From an uncultured Desulfosarcina sp. (GTDB lineage: Bacteria > Desulfobacterota > Desulfobacteria > Desulfobacterales > Desulfosarcinaceae), in contig NZ_OY764190.1 of assembly GCF_963668215.1 (NCBI RefSeq), positions 2,356,001 through 2,420,000 on the forward strand: DNA of 64,000 nt, written 5' to 3'. Positions within the stretch are counted from its first letter, which is position 1; each line of letters opens with the position of its first letter. The notes under the pieces are model-generated. The model did no database searches. It was given only the letters and a program-made list of their open reading frames with translations, and had not been told where the DNA came from. A program made the position numbers and the translations under genes. Positions 24,696-33,229 of the stretch are shown here, in pieces.

Positions 24696-27600
24696 TTACT
24701 TCGTGTTTCCTCGGGCTTTGGGGCACAGGCTGCCGATAAAGCAGCCGCCGCCCAGGCTGTCCGATTCGCCCGTGTCGAAATCGCTTGCCGATGCGCCGCT
24801 TTCCAGGGACAGGCCGTATGCCGAAAGATGGCCGGTTTCGAAGGTGACCGTTCCCAGGTTTTCGTCCACCACCAACCCATCGGGATCGACCGTCTGGCGG
24901 TCAACGGAGAAAAACGCTTCCAAGGTGTCGGCATACAGGACCCTGCTGTCGCCGCTTTCGAAAGACAGGCCCGCTGCCACCCCAGGATCGAAGGGAAGGG
25001 TCAAGGTCAGGCGGTTGATCGCCCCGTTTGTGATGGACTCCCCGGTTGCATCGAACAGTTCGATCAGGTAGACATTCGATGCCCCACCGAAGGCATCGCG
25101 ACCGGTGTCGACCACTACGGCGTAGACTTCTCCCGTGATGCCCGTCAGGCTGTCCGCGAAAATCTCCAGGGACGGATTGCGGCCGGAGAAACCTTCCAGC
25201 GTTACAACTGTCGAGGAGGTCAGGGACGATGGATCGTTGATCACGGCGATGGAAACCCGCGCATCGCTGTCCAGGCCGGTCCCACCGATGAGAATTTCTC
25301 CATCCGCATCGGTCAGATCGATCCGGCCGAGACTGTCGCAGCGGCCCAGGCCGTCCAATAAATTGTCGCAAAGGTTCACCAGCGCAGTTTCCCGGGAGGA
25401 TTGCGACGCATTCAGGTAAAGCGGAGCCCGTGCACTGGCGTTGGCGGCCGTGCCGACGCCGATGTTAATGCTGTCCTGATCGTCACCGCAGGCAAGAATC
25501 ACCGTATACAGTCCCGGATCATCCGGCGCGGTGAAAGTGACCTCGGCGCCGGTTGTCGCGGACAGGGCGCTTGCCGACAGATCCTGGCCGTCCGGACCGT
25601 TGACCGTCCATTGATAGCTTTCCGACGCGCCGCCCGAGGCCGTCAGCGTTCGCTGCGCCTGGCTTTCCATGGCCTGTGAGGATGCGGTCCGGTCGGTAAT
25701 GCGAAGCGTGCTCTGATCGTAGGTCACCAGAAGGTAGGGGGCTTTGGCGTTGTTCTCCCGGGAGGCAATGTGCCAGCTGTACCCGTCGCCGTATTCGCTT
25801 TCTTCATCCGACTGGTCGTCCTGATCCTTCAATTCGATGCCGTTGTTCTCCCAGCGGCCGTCAAGCCACCCTTTGACAAGGGGGGCGATATCGATCTTGC
25901 CCGTGGTGTCGGGGCCGGTGTCATGCTCGGCCAGGACCCAGGGCGAGCCGGGCACGTACCAGGGCTTGTTTTCCTTGTCCACGTATCCGCTCCCCGTGAC
26001 CGCTTCGGTCCAGTAAAAAGGGGAGACCGTCTCGCCGGTGTCTTCACGGGATTCGGTGTCCAGGACATAAATGAACCCGTACATGGCCGTTCCTTCGGAG
26101 GCCACCGGGCCCACATCCATGCTCGTGGTTCCGCTGACCATGGCGTATACCAGATAGGCGGACTGGATATCCTCGGCGGAAAGGCCCAGATCGGTCATGG
26201 GGCTGAGATCGAAGCGAATAAGTGCCCGAGCATCCACGATGGAGACAGCGCCTGCCTTGATCTGGTATTCTCCGGTTGACGTTCCTTTTGGATAACCCCC
26301 ACCGCCACCCATGCCACCGAACAAGATGTAGGTGTCGGCACTGGCCGGGCAACTGACTGTCTTTGCCGCAAGGGTGGTGAAACTCCAGGAATATGCTTCC
26401 TGCAACGTGTTGCCGGCCAGGTCGGCAGCGGTTGCAGCGATGGTCACCATGTAGGTGGTCCGGGCATCCAGCACTGCAGCGGGGGTAAAGACCAGGGTGA
26501 CATCCCCGGTCCAGGAAAAGCTGCCGTCCACCGAAGGCACGATGGAAAACGCGTTTTCCGCGCTTTGCCGGTCCATGGATTCACTGAAGGTTACCGTTAT
26601 AGAATCGGAAATGGCGGCCTGGGCCGAAGGCGCTGCGGTCGTGACCGTGGGCGGCTTCATCACGATCCAGGTAATGGGATCCAGGTCCGCCCAGTTTCCC
26701 AGGCTGTCCCTTACCTGGATCTCCAGCGTGTGCTCCCCGTCGGCCAGGCCGGTCAAAGACAGAGCTTCCGATGGATCGCAGGCCTCGCTCCAGTCGGCAC
26801 CATCCAGGGCGTACCGGTAAGCGTATACGCCATCGCCGGCAATGGTCAGCGTCGCCGTATCCGCGTCAACGGTTCCCTCGGGCGTGCCGTCGACCTTGGG
26901 AACAGGGGCGGTATAGGCGCTGGTCGAAAAGCTGAAGGAAAGGGCCTGGGCCAGATTGTTGCCGCTGGTGTCGGCGGCAGTAATCCCGACGGTCACCGTA
27001 TACACGGTTTGCGAGTCGAGCAGCGCATCGGGGGTGAAGGTCAGTTCGGCATTCAACGCGTCCCAGGCATATGTTCCGTCAACCGGCGTCCCAGGATTGC
27101 TGGCGAGTGCCAGGGAAAAGGCCTGCTCGACGCTTTCGGTATTCATGCTCTTGTCGAAGGCGATCTGGATGGCGGCATCCACGGAAACATCCGTGGCGCC
27201 GTCCTGGGGACCGGTTGTGCTGACCGTGGGCGGAGTGTTGTCCACTACGCGGGTGATCGCATTCACGGAATCGACCAGATTGAACGAACCCGTAGAACTG
27301 GTAATGCGCAGATATAGCGCACCGCCGGCGACCTCATCTGCATCCGCCTGCCAGGTTTCCGTGACCCGGAACCAGTCGCCGATGGAACCGGCGCCGTCAA
27401 GATCGCTGATCTGTTCGTCGCTTTTGCCGACTTGCGTGCCCACGGTCGCCGAAAAATCGCTGTCCGTGGCCAGGGTGATCCCGGCCGCGCTCCCGTCCAT
27501 GCCGGTGGGGATGTAGACCACGTACTGGAACCAGATTTCCGTGGTGCCGATAGCCGTGGAAACGGGAATATAAAAATCGAAGGTGCCCTGGCCCATGCCG

Positions 27601-27998
27601 CCGATGAGGCCCTGCACGCCTACCCAATCGATGTCCATGGGGCCTTCGTCCACCCAGTCCCAGGCCGTGGCGTCATACCGGGTGCGGATAAAAACGGGAG
27701 TGCCGAAGGCGTTGCTCGACGCTTCGGCCGCATAGCCATTGCCGTTGGCGACATAAGCATCGTTGCTTCCGTCATTGTCGAGGTCCGCTTCCTCCCAGTC
27801 GGGCTCGCTGTCGAAGGTCCAGGTCTGGCTGGTATAATAGGCATTGGCGGACCAGTCCGGGGCGTTTTCGCCGCCCCAGTATTGCTCCCCGGTAACGGAG
27901 CCGTCGTCGGCCTGGGCCGACTGAAAACCGAAAAAAGCAGGCGCCATTGCAACCCCAAGGATCGCGACGGCCAGAATAAAGCGAAGTCGGGCACGCAT
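24696..27998 (-). CDS. Giant secreted multidomain protein with CFI-box C-terminus (module 3)
   Basis: The start is ATG 27998 (AGGAGG 9 bases upstream), opening a signal peptide ending QSAQA. Order in the 1100-residue product: an N-terminal domain (about 32-260) paralogous to the PEP-CTERM protein at 22867; Big_5/SbsA-like Ig domains (IAFDKSMNTES, VTFSESMDRQS) flanking a linker; a DNRLRE-like domain (about 600-790) paralogous to the protein at 23841; a PKD-like segment; a C-terminal region of choice-of-anchor type; and the end GGGCFIGSLCPKARGNTK. It heads module 3, whose leader carries both switches. Unlike modules 1 and 2 the giant comes first and no receptor lies in the module; the nearest receptor is in the heme locus upstream. 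Confidence 0.85.
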   Translation of the reverse strand: MRARLRFILAVAILGVAMAPAFFGFQSAQADDGSVTGEQYWGGENAPDWSANAYYTSQTWTFDSEPDWEEADLDNDGSNDAYVANGNGYAAEASSNAFGTPVFIRTRYDATAWDWVDEGPMDIDWVGVQGLIGGMGQGTFDFYIPVSTAIGTTEIWFQYVVYIPTGMDGSAAGITLATDSDFSATVGTQVGKSDEQISDLDGAGSIGDWFRVTETWQADADEVAGGALYLRITSSTGSFNLVDSVNAITRVVDNTPPTVSTTGPQDGATDVSVDAAIQIAFDKSMNTESVEQAFSLALASNPGTPVDGTYAWDALNAELTFTPDALLDSQTVYTVTVGITAADTSGNNLAQALSFSFSTSAYTAPVPKVDGTPEGTVDADTATLTIAGDGVYAYRYALDGADWSEACDPSEALSLTGLADGEHTLEIQVRDSLGNWADLDPITWIVMKPPTVTTAAPSAQAAISDSITVTFSESMDRQSAENAFSIVPSVDGSFSWTGDVTLVFTPAAVLDARTTYMVTIAATAADLAGNTLQEAYSWSFTTLAAKTVSCPASADTYILFGGMGGGGGYPKGTSTGEYQIKAGAVSIVDARALIRFDLSPMTDLGLSAEDIQSAYLVYAMVSGTTSMDVGPVASEGTAMYGFIYVLDTESREDTGETVSPFYWTEAVTGSGYVDKENKPWYVPGSPWVLAEHDTGPDTTGKIDIAPLVKGWLDGRWENNGIELKDQDDQSDEESEYGDGYSWHIASRENNAKAPYLLVTYDQSTLRITDRTASSQAMESQAQRTLTASGGASESYQWTVNGPDGQDLSASALSATTGAEVTFTAPDDPGLYTVILACGDDQDSINIGVGTAANASARAPLYLNASQSSRETALVNLCDNLLDGLGRCDSLGRIDLTDADGEILIGGTGLDSDARVSIAVINDPSSLTSSTVVTLEGFSGRNPSLEIFADSLTGITGEVYAVVVDTGRDAFGGASNVYLIELFDATGESITNGAINRLTLTLPFDPGVAAGLSFESGDSRVLYADTLEAFFSVDRQTVDPDGLVVDENLGTVTFETGHLSAYGLSLESGASASDFDTGESDSLGGGCFIGSLCPKARGNTK

Positions 27999-28045
27999 CG
28001 TTTCTCTCCTCCTCACAGGCGTCCGTTCCGGTTCGCCCGGAACAC

Positions 28046-28118
28046 AAAAAAAGGCGCAACTCGAAACAGATTCAAGTTGCGCCTTCGCTTTCATCGTCGA
28101 ACCGGTTGAACGCAAGGC
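28046..28118 (-). promoter_or_regulatory. Element X copy 4 with strong terminator
   Basis: Minus-strand GCCUU-GC (28118-28112) pairs with GC-G-AAGGC (28087-28081). AAGGCGCAACU then forms a terminator with AGUUGCGCCUU, followed by seven U ending at 28046. The inner sequence GACGAUGAAAGCGAAGGCG is shared with copies 2 and 3. Confidence 0.65.
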
Positions 28119-28157
28119 ACCCGCAAATGGAACCGCAGTGTTATAACTGCAATGGGA

Positions 28158-28245
28158 CAAAAAACGCATCCGGCAGCCCGGCCGCCCCGGAAGGGCCCGT
28201 GGTTTTCCGTCCCTGCCTTGCGACAGGTTTGGCTTTTTCGATCGA
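28158..28245 (-). promoter_or_regulatory. Cyclic-di-GMP class I (GEMM-I) riboswitch, module 3
   Basis: Minus-strand AGCCAAACC (28234-28226), a 6-bp stem capped by GCAA, GGGACGGAAAACCACGGGCC and GGCCGGGCUGCC (to 28172) match the GEMM-I order with G at the ligand-selecting position. A UCCGG/CCGGA stem followed by UUUUUUG (to 28158) could terminate, but is weaker than in the other two copies. P1 is not well defined. Confidence 0.68.
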
Positions 28246-28329
28246 TTTTTTTATGGATTGCTGCAAGCGACAGCCCGTCACCGGATTCGAGCCTGCATGG
28301 CGAAGCGGAGGCCGATTGCACAAGTTTTA

Positions 28330-28390
28330 TTTATCTAATTTATATTTGGATGTCTAACACGGGAGGCCAAAAAATTAGCTCGGAAAGCCA
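28330..28390 (-). promoter_or_regulatory. Promoter with 21-bp-spaced TGGC direct repeat (copy 3)
   Basis: TGGC lies at 28390-28387 and 28369-28366 (21 bp). TTAGAC (28357-28352), a 16-base spacer and GATAAA (28335-28330) follow. The upstream half-site overlaps the last codons of the ECF ATPase gene. Confidence 0.68.
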
Positions 28391-29793
28391 TGTTCTTCGT
28401 TTTCCAGGGGAAGCCGCAGCGCATGGTCGCAGGCCGCCCCGATCAGCTCCAGGTCGTGGCTGATCAGCACGACACAGGCGCCCTGGTCGGCCGCCCGGCG
28501 AACCAGCCCGACAACCAGCGCCATGTTCCGGCCGTCCAAACCGCTGGTGGGCTCGTCCAGGATGAGAACATCCGGTTGCTTGATCATGCCGCAGGCAATC
28601 ACCAGGCGCTGCTTCTCTCCGCCGGAAAGGGATTGGGGGTGCCGCTCGGCCAGATGCCGCAGTCCGAGCCGGTCGAGGTGCTCCTCGACGGAAGATTCGC
28701 GCAGGTCCTGCTGAATGGATTGGGCCGATACGATCAGTTCCTCGCGCACGGTTTTCATGTGGAGCTGATGGTCGACATTCTGCAAAATAATGCTGGCCCG
28801 GTTCAGGAGCAGGCGGGCCTCGATCGGCTGGTCGCCAAGATAAAGCCGTCCTGAGTCCATGGGTGACAATCCGGTGAGCAGTCGTGCCAGGGTCGTCTTT
28901 CCGGAACCGTTTTGGCCCAACAGTGCTGTGACACCCTGGGCCAGGTTGATATTGGCGCCATGGAACAGGGACGGTCCGCTTTTGTAGGCAAATCCCAGAT
29001 TCTCGACCCGTAAAAGGCTGTGGCGGTTATCGGCCGCCTTCAACCGAGGCCGCGGATCGTCCAAGCGGGCTTTTCTCAAACCGTGGGCGCTTGTGACCGC
29101 AACGTCATTCAGCATGGAAAACGAGCCGTCCCCGGCAATGCGGCCGCGGTCCATGATCAAGACACGATCCACCACCGATTCCAGCCAGTAGAGCCGGTGA
29201 TCTACGATGAGAATTGCCATGCCGGCCTGTTTGAAGGCCTTGATCGTTGCGGCCAAATCCGCGGTGGCTTCGGGGTCCAGGTTGGCGGTGGGCTCGTCCA
29301 GCACCAGTATGCGCGGATCGCAGGAGACGATCGAGGCCAGCACCACCTTCTGCTTCTCTCCTTCGGACAGATGCAGCAAGGAGCGATCCAGCAGGTGCGT
29401 CAGGCCGAACCGTTCAGCCGCCGTCCGGACCGTCTTCAGGATGGCCCGGGGCGAGGTCTGGCGCCATTCGTGCACGAAGGCGATTTCCTCGGCCACGGTC
29501 ATGGCGAAAAACTGGTGCTCCGGATCCTGGAACAGGGTGCCCACCTGATTGGAAATTTCATGCAGCCGATATGCGGTGGTATCCTTGCCGGCAACACGGA
29601 CACGGCCCTTCAGACGGCCGTTGAAAAAGTGCGGGCACAGCCCGTTGACCAGCCGGATCAGGGTCGATTTACCGCAGCCGCTGGGACCGGTGACCAGAAC
29701 CGCCTCCCCGGGCCGGACGCGCAAATCGATGCCTGAAACCGCCGGGATCGAGGTAAAGGGATAGGCGTAAGAAACGTTGTCGAGAGCAATCAT
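28375..29793 (-). CDS. ECF transporter ATPase, two ABC domains fused
   Basis: ATG 29793 overlaps the stop of the T-component gene (ATGA), so translation is coupled; longer frames upstream are not this protein. The 472-residue product holds two complete ABC domains. Domain 1 (about 1-225) has Walker A GPSGCGKST, LSEGEKQK and VLDEPTANLD. Domain 2 (about 250-465) has GQNGSGKTT, LSGGEKQR and LILDEPTSGLDG. ECF transporters normally use two separate or one fused ATPase with a T and an S subunit, all present here. It energises uptake of the vitamin- or heme-like substrate chosen by the S component. Confidence 0.92.
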   Translation of the reverse strand: MIALDNVSYAYPFTSIPAVSGIDLRVRPGEAVLVTGPSGCGKSTLIRLVNGLCPHFFNGRLKGRVRVAGKDTTAYRLHEISNQVGTLFQDPEHQFFAMTVAEEIAFVHEWRQTSPRAILKTVRTAAERFGLTHLLDRSLLHLSEGEKQKVVLASIVSCDPRILVLDEPTANLDPEATADLAATIKAFKQAGMAILIVDHRLYWLESVVDRVLIMDRGRIAGDGSFSMLNDVAVTSAHGLRKARLDDPRPRLKAADNRHSLLRVENLGFAYKSGPSLFHGANINLAQGVTALLGQNGSGKTTLARLLTGLSPMDSGRLYLGDQPIEARLLLNRASIILQNVDHQLHMKTVREELIVSAQSIQQDLRESSVEEHLDRLGLRHLAERHPQSLSGGEKQRLVIACGMIKQPDVLILDEPTSGLDGRNMALVVGLVRRAADQGACVVLISHDLELIGAACDHALRLPLENEEHGFPS

Positions 29794-30572
29794 CCGGCCA
29801 TGCCTCCACCGCTTGCCGGCAGCAGGACCTGAAGCGTCACCCCGACGGCCAGAAAGATCAAAGCCGCTGCGGCAGCCAGCCCGTCTGCACGGCCGAAACG
29901 ACTGGATTGCATGGGCGTCAGCCGCGCCGCGCCGCCCAGGCCCTTCAATTCGGCAGCCACCCCCAGTTCGTCGGCCGAACGCAGCGAACGGTAGAGGAGG
30001 GGCACGAGCAACAGGCGCAGGGTCAATCGTGGACGGAGGAGCGCGGATACCGGCGTGATCCGGTGGCCGCGGGTGCGGATGCACTCGCCGATCTGACGGA
30101 CATCCTCGATAAAGGTCGGAATGAAACGAATCATGACCGCCAGGGGTACGTAGATACAAAAGGGCAGGCGCAGGGTCTTCAGCGCGCCGAGCAATCCCTG
30201 GATGGGGCTGGATAAGGCCAGGGCCAGGGTCACGTTGACCACCACGGTGCAGCGCAGAAACGGTCCCATCAGCCTGCCCGCTTCGAAGGCCGCCATCTCC
30301 GGCCAGAGCCATTGCATGCCAACCAGCATGCCGATGGCCATGACCCACATGCCGATGATAAATGCGTAAACGATGGCCAGCAGCTTCCCGCGGCGCAGCA
30401 GCAGGGCGTATCCCAGGCTGCCCAGGGCCAGAACGCCCAGGGCAGCGGGATTGCCGAGCGCAAGCGATGCCAGCGAAGCCGTTATCCCGATGGCCATCTT
30501 GGTGCGTACATCCAGACGGCCGACCACGGACGTTATGCCGTCCGAACCATCAATGACGAACGATACCGGCAT
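29790..30572 (-). CDS. ECF transporter T component (CbiQ-like)
   Basis: This 260-residue membrane protein has about five hydrophobic helices and the cytosolic coupling motif region typical of EcfT/CbiQ proteins (ECIRTRGHRI and ADELGVAAELKGLGG, two Ala-Arg-Gly-like coupling segments). It overlaps the S component by 23 bp and the ATPase by 4 bp. It would transmit ATP-driven motion from the ATPase to the S subunit. Confidence 0.88.
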   Translation of the reverse strand: MPVSFVIDGSDGITSVVGRLDVRTKMAIGITASLASLALGNPAALGVLALGSLGYALLLRRGKLLAIVYAFIIGMWVMAIGMLVGMQWLWPEMAAFEAGRLMGPFLRCTVVVNVTLALALSSPIQGLLGALKTLRLPFCIYVPLAVMIRFIPTFIEDVRQIGECIRTRGHRITPVSALLRPRLTLRLLLVPLLYRSLRSADELGVAAELKGLGGAARLTPMQSSRFGRADGLAAAAALIFLAVGVTLQVLLPASGGGMAG

Positions 30573-31125
30573 GGCGCAGCTCCTTTACGAATCTTGCTCC
30601 CACGAACAAACCTGCCAAGGCTCCCGCGTAGCCGATAATCACCATGACGGACATGAGCCACATCAACTGCGGCTGCTCGCGCATGAACAGCCAGGACAGG
30701 CCCAGGGCGCCGGCTTTATAGCCCAGGTCGTAAACGGCCACACCCAGCATCAGGGCAAGGGTTTTTGCATACCCGCCCGTGGACGCGATCACCAACTCGG
30801 CGAGAAGTCCGGCCAGGAGCATGGGAGGCAGCAGAACCAGTTCACCGCCCATGAGCAGGGCGCCGAATATCGTATTGACAACGGTGAACAGCAGCAGCGT
30901 CCCGAATTTTCTCACCTTGAAGAGTGCAACGACCAGAAGCGTCGTGAAGACCATGTTTTTCAGAATCAGGGTCAACGGATTCATCCCGCCGCCGACCAGG
31001 GCCACCATCACGCTGGCCGTCTTGGAAAGCGCGGAGAAGATACCGATGACCGCCAGGTCCCGGAATTCCCAGTAACGCCGCGGAATTGATGCGCCTTCCG
31101 GCAGGGGTGCATTGGCTTGTTTCAT
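30550..31125 (-). CDS. ECF transporter S component, MptD/Trep_Strep-like
   Basis: The start is ATG 31125 with GGAG 7 bases upstream. The 191-residue protein is almost entirely hydrophobic with about six helices (GIFSALSKTASVMVALVGGG, FGTLLLFTVVNTIFGALLMG, LMWLMSVMVIIGYAGAL). It resembles the MptD/Trep_Strep group of S components, whose substrates include unassigned cofactors; an ECF heme importer of this general type is known in a lactic-acid bacterium. Location between a TonB receptor and T/ATPase genes, in an operon with HutW, makes heme or another tetrapyrrole the best guess. That is inference. Confidence 0.8.
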   Translation of the reverse strand: MKQANAPLPEGASIPRRYWEFRDLAVIGIFSALSKTASVMVALVGGGMNPLTLILKNMVFTTLLVVALFKVRKFGTLLLFTVVNTIFGALLMGGELVLLPPMLLAGLLAELVIASTGGYAKTLALMLGVAVYDLGYKAGALGLSWLFMREQPQLMWLMSVMVIIGYAGALAGLFVGARFVKELRHAGIVRH

Positions 31126-31196
31126 GTTTTTCTCCATTCAGAACCTGAGGGGCGCCTCGATATCGACCAAAGTTGCCATTTCTGGGTGGGCTCGCG

Positions 31197-33215
31197 TTAA
31201 AAATTCAATCGCACGCCGCCGTAGTAGTAAGCCCCTTCCACGGAATCGAGCATGCTCTCCATGTGGCCGGATTCATAGTCCTCCGGGTCCACCGGCGGCT
31301 TCTCGTCAAACAGGTTGCGGGCTCCCAGGTAAATGCTGATCCGTTTTGTTACGGCATAGCTGGCATGGGCGCTGAAAAAATCGAAGGGCTCGATCTTGTT
31401 ATGGGGGTCCCGATCGTCCAGGTATTTGCCCCGGTACGTGTAGCGCAAATTGGCAGAGAAACGCTCGCCGAACCGGTAGGCCAGCTTGGCGTTCAGGCCG
31501 CAGCGCGGACGGTTGGTCAGGTCTTCGCCGTCCGGATCGGTGGCTTCCAGGTAATTGGCGGCCACGTCCAGCCGGAAGCCATAGGCCAGAGGCAGGGCCA
31601 TTTCGACCTCGACCCCTTCGAAGGTGGACGTACCGGAAATATTGACATAGGTGGCCTCGACATTGCCGTCCGATGATGTTTCACCGGTTGTTTTCGATTC
31701 GATCAGGTCGTCGATCTTGTTCTGAAAGCCATCCACCGTAAACTGGAGTCCATGCTGCCGGAACGGCTTCCAGACCAATCCGGCGTTAACGGCAATCCCC
31801 TCGGCCGGGTCGAGGTCTGGATTCCCGTAAATATTGGTTCCCGACATGGCGCCGATGAAACGATCATGGAGCTGGAACAGGGTCGGTACCTGATAGGTCG
31901 TGGAAACGGAGGCCCTCAGGGCGAGACCCTCGAACAGTTCGATCCTCCCGCTGATTTTGGGCGCGAAATGGCTGTCGAAATCGGAATAGTGCTCCAGGCG
32001 GCCGGAGACCTGGAGATTCAGGCGGTCGAAAAATGCGAACTGAAGCTCGGCAAACGCCGCGGCAACCTCGCGGGACTCGACGAAATCGCGCTGGGGCGAA
32101 TCTTCCCTTTCGCGATTGTAGCTGCCGCCGGCAAAAATGCTCAGCCATGACGTAGCCTGGTAGTTGGCATTGCCATAAACATCCACCAGTTCGGAATCGA
32201 GATCGCCGTTGTAGTCCGGATCTTCGCTATGGCGGTATTCGTTTTCGGATGAGGAAAGCCCACCGCCGATTTTGCAAGTTACCGGGGAGAAGTCCCCTTC
32301 CCAGTTCAGTCCTCCATACAGATCGTTCTTTTTGCTGATCCGGTCTTTGGGGAGATTTCCGGTGGCCCCGCTGCGAAGGACCGTGTCGGTTTTATTGAGG
32401 CGCACGTCCGCGTCCAGAACCTGGCGGTAATCGATATCCCAGAAGAGTTTCAGATTGGCGCCTTTCTGTTCGATATCCGGCGATGTCCAGCGTGGGGTAT
32501 CCGGGGTCCGGTTGTAGTGGTCGATCTTTTTCCCGAAGGCATTGGCATTGACGAACAGCCTGCTGCCCACGGGGGCGCCGCCGGAGACATCCAGGGCCTT
32601 TTCCTCCCCGTCGCCCCGCGCGGACAGGCCGTACTGGCTGTTGACGCTCAAACGGGGGTTGCTTTTGCGCGTGACGATATTGATCACGCCGGCCACGGCG
32701 TCCGATCCATACTGGGCCGAGGCGCCGTCCCGCAGCACCTCGATGCGTTCGATGTTGTCGATGCTGATATTGCTGACATCGGTATAGGAATACCCCTGAT
32801 TGTCCGGCCGACTGCCGGCCTGGCGCCGTCCGTCGATCAGGACCAGAACCTGGTTGGCGTCCATACCCCGCATACGCAGGGTCTGGACGCCCGGCGATGC
32901 ATTCAGGTCCGGGCACTGCACCAGTTCGACCCCCTGGAGGGCCTCCACGGCCTGTTGCATGGAAATGGCGCCGATTTCCTGGAGTTGTTCGCCGGTCACC
33001 ACCTGTACCGGAACCGACATCTCCTCCGGTTGGTCGGTGGCGGTATGCGAGCCGACAACCACCATTTTCTCCATTTTCACGGCGGTCGCATCGGAGATAC
33101 TTTCCTCCGCCGCGGCGCAAAAGGCCGCCAGTATTACCCCCATCCCGATGCCGACCGGAAGCAGACTGCGTCTCAGCTTTTTGACAAGGGACCGGCATCG
33201 CCCGGCATTGCGCAT
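31197..33215 (-). CDS. TonB-dependent receptor of the heme/ECF operon
   Basis: ATG 33215 has GAGGAG upstream and lies 14 bp after the regulator gene. The 672-residue protein has a signal peptide (about 1-35), MEKMVVVGSHTAT (TonB-box region), a plug with LRMRGMDANQVLVLIDGRRQ, IERIEVLRDGASAQYGSDAVAGVINIVTRK, and a barrel ending GGVRLNF. It is not a close match to the two surface-module receptors. It is placed next to the ECF genes, so it probably brings the ECF substrate across the outer membrane. No FRAP/NPNL heme-receptor motif was spotted, so heme remains a guess from context. Confidence 0.92.
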   Translation of the reverse strand: MRNAGRCRSLVKKLRRSLLPVGIGMGVILAAFCAAAEESISDATAVKMEKMVVVGSHTATDQPEEMSVPVQVVTGEQLQEIGAISMQQAVEALQGVELVQCPDLNASPGVQTLRMRGMDANQVLVLIDGRRQAGSRPDNQGYSYTDVSNISIDNIERIEVLRDGASAQYGSDAVAGVINIVTRKSNPRLSVNSQYGLSARGDGEEKALDVSGGAPVGSRLFVNANAFGKKIDHYNRTPDTPRWTSPDIEQKGANLKLFWDIDYRQVLDADVRLNKTDTVLRSGATGNLPKDRISKKNDLYGGLNWEGDFSPVTCKIGGGLSSSENEYRHSEDPDYNGDLDSELVDVYGNANYQATSWLSIFAGGSYNREREDSPQRDFVESREVAAAFAELQFAFFDRLNLQVSGRLEHYSDFDSHFAPKISGRIELFEGLALRASVSTTYQVPTLFQLHDRFIGAMSGTNIYGNPDLDPAEGIAVNAGLVWKPFRQHGLQFTVDGFQNKIDDLIESKTTGETSSDGNVEATYVNISGTSTFEGVEVEMALPLAYGFRLDVAANYLEATDPDGEDLTNRPRCGLNAKLAYRFGERFSANLRYTYRGKYLDDRDPHNKIEPFDFFSAHASYAVTKRISIYLGARNLFDEKPPVDPEDYESGHMESMLDSVEGAYYYGGVRLNF

Positions 33216-33229
33216 GGTTTTCTCCTCTT

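Noticed and set aside
24696..27998. Cohesin domains in the giants as partners for the dockerin-like tails
   Set aside because: No cohesin pattern could be recognised by eye in any of the three giants. A profile search would be needed.
28081..28118. Element X as a glutamine (glnA-type) riboswitch
   Set aside because: Copy 4 contains CGUUCAACC, reminiscent of that class, but the GACGGAAGUAGG-type partner is missing and the other copies do not keep the motif.
12325..28245. cGAMP-selective GEMM-Ib assignment, as in some Geobacter RNAs
   Set aside because: The discriminating position is G rather than A in all three aptamers, which favours c-di-GMP. Testing would settle it.
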